From assembly GCA_947165805.1 (NCBI GenBank), contig CAMVBT010000156.1, forward strand, positions 1 through 6,110: 6,110 nt of DNA, written 5' to 3'. Source of the stretch: an uncultured Clostridia bacterium. Its GTDB lineage: Bacteria > Bacillota > Clostridia > Oscillospirales > Ruminococcaceae. The notes under the pieces were generated by a model that saw nothing but the letters and a program-made list of their open reading frames with translations, searched no databases and was not told the DNA's origin. A program made the position numbers and the translations under genes. Position 1 is the first letter of the stretch; each line of letters opens with the position of its first letter. Shown one piece after another: positions 1-6,047 of the stretch.

Positions 1-2091
1 GACCGCGCCGTGCTCGGTGCCGACCCCGACCCCGCCGCGCTGCGGGAGATAGCCGAGCTTGAGGAGCTCGAGGAGCTGCGCGCGAAGATCATCGGGCCTC
101 TTGAGGAGCTGAAAGCCGCCTTTGACGGCAGCACAGGTGCGGAAATGACCGCGGAGCTCTGCCGCTTCCTCATTGATAAGATGTCGGTCGAAATGACGAT
201 CCGGGGCAACTGCACCGTGGACGGCGAGTTCAGGCAGGAGCTTTTTGACGGGTACGACGAGATCTGGGAAAAGATCGTGACCGTTTTCGAGTCGGCGTAC
301 AGAGCCCTCGGGGACCGCGTTATGCCGCTGCCGGAATACATCGGGATACTCACGGACGTGTTTACCGCGACGACTGTTGCGCGGCCTCCGCAGTTCCTTG
401 ACAGCGTTACTCTGGGAGACACGTCGAGGAGCCGCTTCGGCAGCAAGACACACGTTTTTCTGTGCGGCTTCGGCAGCGGGCAGTTCCCGCCGCCCGCGAA
501 AGCTCCCATGGCGTTCTCCGCGTCGGAGTGTGACGAGCTCGCGGATATGGGGATAGCCATACTGCCCGGGCGCGAGTCAAGGTATTCCGAGGAGCTGTTC
601 ACGCTCTACCGCTGCACGCACCTGCCCCGCGAGAGGCTGTATATAACCTACGCCTTCCGCGGCAGCGACGGTGCCGTCACCGAGCCGTCACCGGAGGTGA
701 AGAAGCTCGCCGCCCGCTACGGCATAAAGATCGAAGGCGCAGACATGTTCGGAGCCGCCCATTACTGCCGCAGCCCGCGTTCGGCGGGGCAGTACCTCGC
801 TCACATATACGGCAGCTGTGCTCCGGCACAGGCCGCCGAGCGCAGGGAGCTGAAAAAGATACTTTCGCGGTGCGGCGCGGTGCCGGAGGGCTTCACGGAG
901 ATGCTCGACTCGGCTTCCGGCAAAGCTCCCGGCCGTGAGAGGCACGTTGTACGCGCGTTCTCGGCAGCTCCGCTGCTGGCGGCGGATTCCTATTCGCCGA
1001 CTGCGATAGAGAAGCTCGCGGACTGCAAGTTCGCGTACTTCTGCAAGTACGGGCTCGGGCTGCGGGAGGACAATATCCGCGAGACCAGCCCCGCGATGAC
1101 CGGAAACGTCGTGCATTACTGCCTCGAGCATCTGCTTAAGATGCCGGGCTTCTTCGATATGAGCTATGAGGAGACCGAGGAGGAAGCGCTGAGAGCCATA
1201 GCGGAGTATGAGCAGAAGAGCTTCTTCGGGAGCTTCGGCGGTTCGCAGAGATTTTCCTTCACTCTGCGTCAGCTGTCGAAATACGTCGTCCGCGCGGCTG
1301 TGCGCATGAGGGACGAGATGAAGGACAGCGGCTTCAGGCCGATAGAATACGAAAAGGAGCTTGTGCTCGGGCTCGGCGGAGTCACGGTGCGGGGGCGCTG
1401 CGACCGCATAGACGGTATGGTCTCGCAGGACGGCAGGGACTTCGTGCGCGTGGTGGATTACAAGCACAGCAAGAAGCTGAAATTCCTGCTCCCCGAGGTA
1501 TATAAGGGTTACAACTTACAGATGCTCCTTTATCTGTTCGGCATCTGCGGAAAGCCCGGGCTTCTCGGCAGCGCCGCGAGAGAATTCTTCGGCGGCAGTG
1601 TTCCGGCGCGGCTGGAGCCGTCGTCGGTGATCTACTTCAAGTTCGCGAGCCTCGATTACGGCGAGTCCGATGACCCGTCGGAGTCCGAAGCGGCAGCCGG
1701 TCCCGACGGCGCGGAGTTCTTCAACCGCGACTATTTCAGAAACAATTCGACCGAGGGCCTTGTGCTCAAGGATTCGCCCGAAGAAGAGGAAATGGACAGG
1801 CGCGTGCGCGAGATCGAAGCGCGCTACCCCTCCGCGAGAGCCGCGAGAACGGGCAAAACCGCGGAAAACAATACCCGCAGGCTGTATTCGGGCTTCATAA
1901 ACTCGGTGCAGGTGACGGCTCCGGAGTTCGCGGAGCTGCGCGGCTGCTGCGAGGCGCTGATAAACACCAAGGTCGCCGAGGTGCTCCGCGGAATGGCGGG
2001 AGCCTGCCCGTCCGACGGTGATGCCTGCCGGTACTGCCGGTACAGTCTGTTCTGCGGCGCCAATAAGGTCATGACCGAAGATGCCGGATAA
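1..2091 (+). CDS. addB: AddB, ATP-dependent helicase/nuclease subunit B (C-terminal part, 5' end outside the window)
   Basis: AddB pairs with AddA to resect double-strand breaks up to Chi-like sites for RecA-dependent repair; its C-terminal nuclease cuts one strand. The frame is open from the first base, so the GTG at position 10 is probably internal; about 696 codons are visible, against roughly 1,160 residues for B. subtilis AddB (recalled). The stretch at about 448-720 resembles the degenerate helicase 2B/motif VI region (VFLCGFGSGQFP, then ELFTLYRCTHLPRERLYITYAF). The PD-(D/E)XK nuclease follows: GNVVHYCLEH (His codon 1114), GRCDRID (Asp codon 1402), VVDYK (Asp 1456, Lys 1462) and GYNLQMLLYL (Gln 1519). 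The iron-sulfur staple is complete: Cys at 1024 in CKFAYFCKYGLGL, then C-x2-C-x5-C with Cys codons at 2026, 2035 and 2053. The nuclease therefore appears intact. addA does not follow; a hairpin and a convergent gene do. Identity is secure from motif order; RexB is the same family under another name. Confidence 0.92.
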   Translation, partial: DRAVLGADPDPAALREIAELEELEELRAKIIGPLEELKAAFDGSTGAEMTAELCRFLIDKMSVEMTIRGNCTVDGEFRQELFDGYDEIWEKIVTVFESAYRALGDRVMPLPEYIGILTDVFTATTVARPPQFLDSVTLGDTSRSRFGSKTHVFLCGFGSGQFPPPAKAPMAFSASECDELADMGIAILPGRESRYSEELFTLYRCTHLPRERLYITYAFRGSDGAVTEPSPEVKKLAARYGIKIEGADMFGAAHYCRSPRSAGQYLAHIYGSCAPAQAAERRELKKILSRCGAVPEGFTEMLDSASGKAPGRERHVVRAFSAAPLLAADSYSPTAIEKLADCKFAYFCKYGLGLREDNIRETSPAMTGNVVHYCLEHLLKMPGFFDMSYEETEEEALRAIAEYEQKSFFGSFGGSQRFSFTLRQLSKYVVRAAVRMRDEMKDSGFRPIEYEKELVLGLGGVTVRGRCDRIDGMVSQDGRDFVRVVDYKHSKKLKFLLPEVYKGYNLQMLLYLFGICGKPGLLGSAAREFFGGSVPARLEPSSVIYFKFASLDYGESDDPSESEAAAGPDGAEFFNRDYFRNNSTEGLVLKDSPEEEEMDRRVREIEARYPSARAARTGKTAENNTRRLYSGFINSVQVTAPEFAELRGCCEALINTKVAEVLRGMAGACPSDGDACRYCRYSLFCGANKVMTEDAG

Positions 2092-2096
2092 TGAAA

Positions 2097-2129
2097 GATC
2101 CCCGTCGGGCTTGGTGCCTGACGGGTATC
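2097..2129. terminator. Probable bidirectional terminator hairpin between addB and the sseB-like gene
   Basis: A 10-bp stem pairs 2101-2110 with 2116-2125 around the 5-nt loop TTGGT. It contains one G-U pair and is otherwise perfect. After one mismatch the pairing continues for three more pairs (GAT 2097-2099 with ATC 2127-2129). It lies 9 nt after the addB stop codon and 8 nt after the stop of the convergent gene. The T-tracts are weak on both sides: GTGTTT on the plus strand and CTTTCATT on the minus strand. The shape and position fit a shared terminator, but efficiency cannot be judged from sequence. Confidence 0.7.
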
Positions 2130-2133
2130 GTGT

Positions 2134-3066
2134 TTAACCTTTTGTGTAGAAAGCTTCTCCGACTCTGCGGGCTCCCTCGCCGAACGGAGAGTTCACGGGT
2201 GCCGCCATTATCGGGAACTTCGTGAGGAACATCTTTGCCGCTTCGCAGAGCGAATCGCCGATATCGCGTGAGGTCTCGGAGTCCGCGTCTATGTCGAGGG
2301 TGAAGAGATAGTATTCCTGTTCGCCCTGTTTCATCATGCAGAAGTAGGCTTCCTTTACCTCGGGGGTCTTGGCGAGCTTCTTGCGGAACGCTCCGAGCAC
2401 CGCGTCGGGAACGTTCTTCGGCTTGCCGAACATCAGCTTGACCTGCGGGCCTCCGGCTGCGGGAGCGTCGCCGTTTGCGGGAGCCTGACCGTTCGCTGCC
2501 TCGGCGGCTGCCCTCTGCTGCTCTGCCACCTTGCGCATTGCGTCAAGAAGGTTCTGTATGGCTTCCTGCGTGAAGATTATGTTCTGGCTCATGGGGTTGA
2601 TGACAAGGCCGTGTACGCTGTCGCTCTTCTGTGCGGCGAGCTGGGCTATCTGCGGGAAGACAACGACGATAGTGTTGACCTGTGCGGTCTTGCTCCATTT
2701 GCGGAACTCGTCTATATCGGTGAACACGGTGAAATAGTTCTCGCCCTTGGTGTTCTGTATCAGCTTGAAGTTGAATTTCGCGTCTTTCGGAATGGAGATC
2801 TTGCCGTTTCCGCGCAGCATATTTCCGTCCGCGTCTATGACATCTACGGGAGTGAAGAACTTCGCGGTCAGCACGCGCTCGATCAGCGCTCTCTGGGTCT
2901 CGGTGTTCTCGTCGGCCTTCAGAGCCTCCATAGCCTTGACGAGAGCTTCATTCCCGAGCTCCGGGAAGATGTTCTCGGGCTTCGGCGGGTTTATCTCGGG
3001 TGCGACGTTCAGATTTGTATTATCGTTATTATCCGGTGACGGGAATTTTATGTGATTGTCAGCCAT
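2134..3066 (-). CDS. SseB-family protein (two-domain, function unclear)
   Basis: This 310-residue soluble protein resembles the SseB (enhanced serine sensitivity) family; its biochemical role is not established. Residues 1-35 are Asn/Pro-rich and probably disordered. An SseB N-terminal-type domain spans about 38-175, including LIERVLTAKFFTPVDV, GENYFTVFTDIDEFRKW and VHGLVINPMSQNIIF. An Ala/Gln/Pro/Gly-rich linker covers about 180-207. An SseB C-terminal-type domain covers about 208-305, with FRKKLAKTPEVKEAYF and YYLFTLDID, ending in EAFYTKG. There is no signal peptide or membrane segment, so it is probably cytoplasmic. The ATG at 3064-3066 is chosen because AAAGGA lies 9 nt upstream; a TTG 18 nt further upstream overlaps that ribosome binding site and is unlikely. 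The gene is probably monocistronic, with its own promoter and a terminator hairpin. Family assignment is by pattern and recalled resemblance to E. coli SseB, so it is moderately sure. Confidence 0.75.
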   Translation of the reverse strand: MADNHIKFPSPDNNDNTNLNVAPEINPPKPENIFPELGNEALVKAMEALKADENTETQRALIERVLTAKFFTPVDVIDADGNMLRGNGKISIPKDAKFNFKLIQNTKGENYFTVFTDIDEFRKWSKTAQVNTIVVVFPQIAQLAAQKSDSVHGLVINPMSQNIIFTQEAIQNLLDAMRKVAEQQRAAAEAANGQAPANGDAPAAGGPQVKLMFGKPKNVPDAVLGAFRKKLAKTPEVKEAYFCMMKQGEQEYYLFTLDIDADSETSRDIGDSLCEAAKMFLTKFPIMAAPVNSPFGEGARRVGEAFYTKG

Positions 3067-3075
3067 TTTCGTTTG

Positions 3076-3082
3076 TCCTTTC
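3076..3082 (-). promoter_or_regulatory. Ribosome binding site of the sseB-like gene
   Basis: On the minus strand the sequence reads GAAAGGA, 9 nt before the ATG at 3066. It decides the start: the alternative in-frame TTG at 3084 overlaps this site and would leave no Shine-Dalgarno sequence of its own. Confidence 0.8.
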
Positions 3083-3097
3083 AAAGCAATTTATAGT

Positions 3098-3126
3098 ATT
3101 ATAACATAAATAGCATAAAAAATCAA
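3098..3126 (-). promoter_or_regulatory. Sigma-A-type promoter of the sseB-like gene
   Basis: On the minus strand the -35 is TTGATT (3126-3121, four of six consensus bases), followed by a 17-bp spacer and a perfect -10 TATAAT (3103-3098). The -10 is preceded by TGT, giving an extended -10 (TGnTATAAT). Transcription should start near 3091, leaving a leader of about 25 nt with the ribosome binding site inside it. This looks like a strong housekeeping promoter; no obvious operator overlaps it. Confidence 0.8.
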
Positions 3127-3173
3127 TAGGAGAAGCGACCGAAAATAAAAAAATACTTCTTGATCATACATAC

Positions 3174-3203
3174 TTGACAGAAGCCGCCGGAAGGTTATAT
3201 AAT
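3174..3203 (+). promoter_or_regulatory. Sigma-A-type promoter of the membrane protein/hydrolase operon
   Basis: The -35 is a perfect TTGACA (3174-3179) and the -10 a perfect TATAAT (3198-3203), separated by 18 bp, slightly longer than the optimal 17. Transcription should start near 3209-3211. The promoter is divergent from that of the sseB-like gene, with 47 bp between the two -35 boxes. A 6-bp inverted pair (GATCAT at 3162-3167 and ATGATC at 3211-3216) flanks it but is too short to call an operator. Confidence 0.85.
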
Positions 3204-3219
3204 TGATGTGATGATCGTA

Positions 3220-3236
3220 AGCGCCGGCGAGGCGCT
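3220..3236 (+). repeat. Perfect inverted repeat (hairpin) in the leader of the membrane protein gene
   Basis: AGCGCC (3220-3225) pairs with GGCGCT (3231-3236) around the 5-nt loop GGCGA. The hairpin ends 1 nt before the Shine-Dalgarno AGGAGG at 3238-3243, within a predicted leader of only about 40 nt. It has no T-tract, so it is not a terminator. Lying so close to the ribosome binding site, it could affect translation or RNA stability, but this is inference. Confidence 0.5.
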
Positions 3237-3248
3237 CAGGAGGACGGT

Positions 3249-3857
3249 ATGAACAGGATAGTGTCGATGACGGGTGCGGCAGTTGTGACGATAACGGTTT
3301 TTCTTTTTGCGGTGTGTATGATCATTGACTTCAAGTTCGGTTCATACTTCGTGTGTATGCTCCTGCCCATAGGCTACATCATGATGACGGCGGGGCTTCA
3401 CCGTGAAAGCCCGGAGGACAGGAAGGTACCCGCTGATATCGGAATGGCACTGGCCGCGGTATATGCCGTACTGATCCTTCTGGTATATTTCGCGCAGACG
3501 ACCACCGTTAATCTGGAAGAACTGAACGGTCAGGCAGCGCGGATGATCGATTTTCAGAAGGGCGGTCTGATCTTCAATTACGACCTGCTCGGATACGGAA
3601 TGATGGCTCTTTCGACATTTTTCATCGGGCTTTCACTCAAAGCGGGCAGCAAGACCGACAAATGGCTGAAAGCGCTGCTGATGATCCACGGAGCGTTCTT
3701 TCCCGGCTGCTTCATAATGCCCATGACCGGCATCTTCACAGATATGGCGGACACCGGCGGAAATGGAGGCACGATAGCGCTTCTGTTCTGGTGCGCTTAC
3801 TTTATTCCCGTAGGCATATTGTCATTCATACATTTCGCTAAGAAAAGCGATATATGA
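3249..3857 (+). CDS. Uncharacterised six-helix membrane protein
   Basis: I do not recognise the family. The 202-residue product is strongly hydrophobic, with six predicted membrane helices at about 5-26, 31-50, 63-82, 112-131, 139-163 and 173-196. Charged loops HRESPEDRK (51-59) and KAGSKTDKWLK (131-141) and the C-terminal AKKSDI suggest that both ends face the cytoplasm (positive-inside rule). The longest loop, about 83-111 (NLEELNGQAARMIDFQKGG), would then be outside. There is no cleavable signal peptide and no catalytic motif I can name; Met, Phe and Gly are abundant in the helices. The ATG at 3249 has an AGGAGG 5 nt upstream (3238-3243). The gene comes first after a strong promoter and is followed 37 nt later by a hydrolase gene on the same strand with no terminator between, so the two are probably co-transcribed. 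It could be a small transporter or sensor accessory, but nothing shown here proves either. Confidence 0.8.
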   Translation: MNRIVSMTGAAVVTITVFLFAVCMIIDFKFGSYFVCMLLPIGYIMMTAGLHRESPEDRKVPADIGMALAAVYAVLILLVYFAQTTTVNLEELNGQAARMIDFQKGGLIFNYDLLGYGMMALSTFFIGLSLKAGSKTDKWLKALLMIHGAFFPGCFIMPMTGIFTDMADTGGNGGTIALLFWCAYFIPVGILSFIHFAKKSDI

Positions 3858-3881
3858 CGTAATATGAACTCTGCGGCACAG

Positions 3882-3889
3882 AAAGGTGA
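3882..3889 (+). promoter_or_regulatory. Ribosome binding site of the MBL-fold hydrolase gene
   Basis: AAAGGTGA lies 5 nt before the ATG at 3895 and is close to the anti-Shine-Dalgarno complement. An in-frame GTG at 3886 lies inside this site, so the ATG is the better start. Confidence 0.75.
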
Positions 3890-3894
3890 ATGAT

Positions 3895-4614
3895 ATGGAA
3901 ATAAAAAGACTTGTACTTTCGGATCTGGGAACGAACTGCTATATAATACCCGCCGGGGAAACCGAAGCTGATATCAGAGTACCCGACGGCGGGGATACGG
4001 ACGGAAAGGCGCTGTACAAGACAGAAAAAAAGACAGTCAGTGCCGCTGTGGTGATCGACCCCGCCGACGATCCCGAGCGCATCATCTCGGCAGCGGACAG
4101 CATGGGTCTGCGCATAGCGTGGATACTGCTTACCCACGGACATTTCGACCATACCGGAGCCGCGGCGTATATCCGTGATAAGCTCGGCGCGAAGGTATAT
4201 ATACACGGCAGCGACGTCGAAATGCTGTCGGACCCGGTCAAGTCGCTGTCCTTCTTCACTCCCGAGCGCGCGTTTGCCCCGTGTGAAGCGGACGCGACCG
4301 TAAATGACGGCGACAGTCTCGCCCTCGGCAGGCTGACTTTTGATGTGCTGCACACTCCCGGTCATACCCGGGGCAGCGTATGCTATCTCATGACAGACCC
4401 CGACGGCGGCGGGAAGTATATGTTCTCCGGAGATACGCTGTTCATGGACAGCATCGGCAGGAGCGACACCTACTCCGGCAGCTCCGACACGCTGATGAAG
4501 TCGCTGGAAAGGCTCAGCGCCCTCACCGACGATTATAAGGTGCTTCCCGGCCACGGCCCCGATACCACTCTCTTCGTCGAAAAGAAGTACAACCCGTTCC
4601 TTTACTCGCTATGA
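3895..4614 (+). CDS. Metallo-beta-lactamase-fold hydrolase (glyoxalase II-like)
   Basis: This 239-residue cytoplasmic protein has the metal-binding signature of the MBL superfamily: THGHFDH (His81, His83, Asp85, His86), His157 in HTPGHTRGS, Asp180 in FSGDTLF and His220 in LPGHG. These are the expected ligands for a two-metal, usually zinc, site. The GDTLFMDSIGRSD segment is typical of the glyoxalase II-like branch (COG0491 type), whose members hydrolyse thioesters or related substrates; the substrate here is unknown. The N-terminus NCYIIPAG followed by VVIDPADDP is also typical, but about 20 extra residues (roughly 24-46, acidic then basic) separate those strands. Length otherwise fits small family members (about 200-240 residues). 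The ATG at 3895 is preferred over a GTG at 3886 because of the ribosome binding site. It is probably the second gene of an operon with the membrane protein, and it ends 3 nt from the convergent sigF stop codon. Confidence 0.88.
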   Translation: MEIKRLVLSDLGTNCYIIPAGETEADIRVPDGGDTDGKALYKTEKKTVSAAVVIDPADDPERIISAADSMGLRIAWILLTHGHFDHTGAAAYIRDKLGAKVYIHGSDVEMLSDPVKSLSFFTPERAFAPCEADATVNDGDSLALGRLTFDVLHTPGHTRGSVCYLMTDPDGGGKYMFSGDTLFMDSIGRSDTYSGSSDTLMKSLERLSALTDDYKVLPGHGPDTTLFVEKKYNPFLYSL

Positions 4615-4617
4615 CAG

Positions 4618-5268
4618 CTATACGAGCATCTCGCGAAGGCTGTCGAGTATCTTCTTCTCTCGCCGCGAGACCTGCACCTGCGTCATGCCGAGCAGCCTGC
4701 CTGTTTCGGTCTGGGTCTTTCCCAGCGTGTAACGCAGATATATGAGCTTTCTGTCGGCGGCCTCGAGGCTGCCGAGACACTGACCGAGCGCTATCAGCTC
4801 GGTCATTTTTGTCTGTGGGGGCTCCACGGGTATGTCGAACTCGCTGCCCTCCTCGTCCGCCGCGGTCAGCGACAGCGCAGGGCGCGATGCCGCTATCGCC
4901 TCTGTCACGCTTTCCACTGTTTCCCCGAGGTGGTCGGCAATCTCGCCTACGGTCGGGTCTCTGCCGTCCGCGGTGCATTTCTCGCGGTAGGCTGCGATCT
5001 TCAGCGACAGCTCCTTGACCGTGCGGCTTACCTTGACCGTGCCGCCGTCCCTGAAAAGCCGCTTTATCTCACCGAGTATCACCGGCACGGCGTAGGTCGA
5101 GAAGCACAGCCCTCTGCTCTCATCAAATCCCCTCGCCGCCTTGACCAGCCCCATACAGCCTGCCGAGACCAGCTCCTCATATTCTATGCCCCGTCCGCGG
5201 AATCTGTTGGCGAGCGCGTGCACCAGCCCCATGTTACGTTCCGCGAATTCGTCGGTCAGTCTATCCAT
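4618..5268 (-). CDS. sigF: RNA polymerase sigma factor F (early forespore)
   Basis: Sigma F directs the first forespore-specific transcription during endospore formation and is held inactive by SpoIIAB. The 216 residues carry region 2 (about 11-72, RNMGLVHALANRF through GCMGLVKAARGFD to FSTYAVPVILGEIKR), the RDGGTVKVSR block (73-82) shared by forespore sigma factors, region 3 (about 84-135, with DPTVGEIADHLGE), and region 4 with a helix-turn-helix (185-207, QTETGRLLGMTQVQVSRREKKIL). Its place after spoIIAA and spoIIAB points to sigma F rather than the similar sigma G. The N-terminus is short: residue 1 aligns near residue 31 of the B. subtilis protein (255 residues, recalled), so most of region 1.2 is absent. 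An in-frame TAA closes the frame shortly upstream and no other start lies between. The ATG overlaps the spoIIAB stop by 8 nt, with AGGG 6 nt upstream, so translation is probably coupled. No terminator follows. Confidence 0.92.
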   Translation of the reverse strand: MDRLTDEFAERNMGLVHALANRFRGRGIEYEELVSAGCMGLVKAARGFDESRGLCFSTYAVPVILGEIKRLFRDGGTVKVSRTVKELSLKIAAYREKCTADGRDPTVGEIADHLGETVESVTEAIAASRPALSLTAADEEGSEFDIPVEPPQTKMTELIALGQCLGSLEAADRKLIYLRYTLGKTQTETGRLLGMTQVQVSRREKKILDSLREMLV

Positions 5269-5707
5269 TGCGTTCCCTGCGTCCGAGCTTCTTTATCATG
5301 GTCACGCTGGTGCCTTTTCCGGGCGTGCTTTTGACCCGCAGGCTGTCTGTGAAGCTCTCCATTACCGCAAATCCCAGCCCTGCGCGCTCGCCGTCGGGAG
5401 CAGTGGTGAACATGGGCTGCATGGCCTGTTCTATATCGGTTATCCCGACGCCTTTATCGGATATCTTTATGTAAAACGTATCATCGTCCAGCAGCTTCAT
5501 TCGTATGTCGATATCCCCTATTGCATCGCGGTAGCCGTGGACTATGCAGTTTGTGACGGCTTCGGAGACTGCCGCCTTTATATCGCTTATTTCCTCGACA
5601 GTCGGGTCGAGCTGTGACACAAATGCAGCCGCGCACATTCTTGCGAGGCTTTCGTTTCTTGAATATCCGGGTATGGTCATTTTCATGGAGTTTATTGTAT
5701 TACGCAT
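5261..5707 (-). CDS. spoIIAB: Anti-sigma F factor, serine protein kinase
   Basis: SpoIIAB binds sigma F in an ATP-dependent complex and also phosphorylates SpoIIAA. The 148 residues form a single GHKL-type ATPase/kinase domain: N-box SEAVTNCIVHGY (48-59, with Glu49 and Asn53 matching the catalytic Glu46 and magnesium-binding Asn50 of B. subtilis), G1 box DKGVGI (84-89), and a lid plus G2 box around FTTAPDGERAGLGFAVME (100-117). Arg23 in NESLAR corresponds to B. subtilis Arg20, the residue that contacts both SpoIIAA and sigma F. Length matches the family (146 in B. subtilis). The ATG at 5707 overlaps the spoIIAA stop by 8 nt and lacks a good Shine-Dalgarno sequence, which fits coupled translation. 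A Met at position 8 is possible but has no ribosome binding site either. All recognised functional residues are present, so the protein should be active. Confidence 0.95.
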   Translation of the reverse strand: MRNTINSMKMTIPGYSRNESLARMCAAAFVSQLDPTVEEISDIKAAVSEAVTNCIVHGYRDAIGDIDIRMKLLDDDTFYIKISDKGVGITDIEQAMQPMFTTAPDGERAGLGFAVMESFTDSLRVKSTPGKGTSVTMIKKLGRRERNG

Positions 5708-6026
5708 TTTGACTTTTACCAGCTTTCTTTATTATCATGCTGCCGAGACCCGACAGCTTCAATATTTTTTCCGCTCTTGCCGAGGGCTCGGATATCATCA
5801 CTCTGCCTCCCCACGGCTGCATTTCCCTTGCTCTTCCGAGTATCAGTCCCACTCCCGAGCTGTCCATGAATGTAACGTTCCTCATATCGAATACAAGTGT
5901 TCCCGGCATGGAGCGCGCGAGTTCCCCGTCGGTCATTATACGCATCTCCGCTGCTGTATGGTGGTCTATTTCTCCGCTCAGCACAGCGGTCAGGGTGTTT
6001 TTTCCGTATATAAACTCAACTGACAT
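5700..6026 (-). CDS. spoIIAA: Anti-sigma F factor antagonist (STAS domain)
   Basis: SpoIIAA frees sigma F by binding SpoIIAB, and is switched off when SpoIIAB phosphorylates it; the SpoIIE phosphatase, not in this window, reverses this. The 108-residue protein is one STAS domain. Residues 18-24 (GEIDHHT) match the conserved GELDHHT segment of B. subtilis SpoIIAA, and FMDSSGVGLILGR (53-65) contains the phosphorylation site; Ser56 corresponds to B. subtilis Ser58. The C-terminal part (KILKLSGLGSMI) also fits. It is slightly shorter than the B. subtilis protein (about 117). The ATG at 6026 has a strong GGAGGTG 5 nt upstream. It is the first gene of spoIIAA-spoIIAB-sigF, the canonical order, and its last 8 nt overlap spoIIAB. 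Expression is expected at the onset of sporulation. Confidence 0.95.
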   Translation of the reverse strand: MSVEFIYGKNTLTAVLSGEIDHHTAAEMRIMTDGELARSMPGTLVFDMRNVTFMDSSGVGLILGRAREMQPWGGRVMISEPSARAEKILKLSGLGSMIIKKAGKSQNA

Positions 6027-6031
6027 TTTTA

Positions 6032-6038
6032 CACCTCC
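6032..6038 (-). promoter_or_regulatory. Ribosome binding site of spoIIAA
   Basis: The minus strand reads GGAGGTG, 5 nt before the ATG at 6026. It is the strongest Shine-Dalgarno sequence in the spoIIA operon; spoIIAB and sigF have weak ones and overlap their upstream neighbours, so this site probably governs entry of ribosomes to the whole operon. Confidence 0.85.
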
Positions 6039-6047
6039 GTTTTCTCT

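Noticed and set aside
688..1467. 259-codon open frame on the minus strand inside addB
   Set aside because: It is antisense to the conserved nuclease region of addB, its product (rich in Arg, His and Ala) resembles no family, and long antisense frames are expected in GC-rich coding DNA.
2440..2530. Ala/Gln/Gly-rich coding stretch as a DNA repeat
   Set aside because: It shows no regular repeat unit; it encodes the flexible linker between the two domains of the SseB-like protein.
3162..3216. GATCAT/ATGATC inverted pair around the promoter at 3174-3203 as a possible operator
   Set aside because: The arms are only 6 bp and contain the self-complementary GATC. A similar ATGATCAT occurs inside the downstream gene near 3318, so chance is a sufficient explanation.
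3838..4554. 238-codon open frame on the minus strand opposite the hydrolase gene
   Set aside because: The plus-strand frame has a complete MBL metal-binding signature and a good ribosome binding site; the antisense frame has neither a recognisable domain nor a start signal.
4658..4670. Small TCTCG/CGAGA hairpin near the end of sigF as a terminator
   Set aside because: The stem is 5 bp with a 3-nt loop, lies inside the coding region and has no T-run on either strand.
5544..6023. 159-codon open frame on the plus strand opposite spoIIAA and spoIIAB
   Set aside because: Both minus-strand genes are clearly identified; the plus-strand product has no domain and is a shadow.
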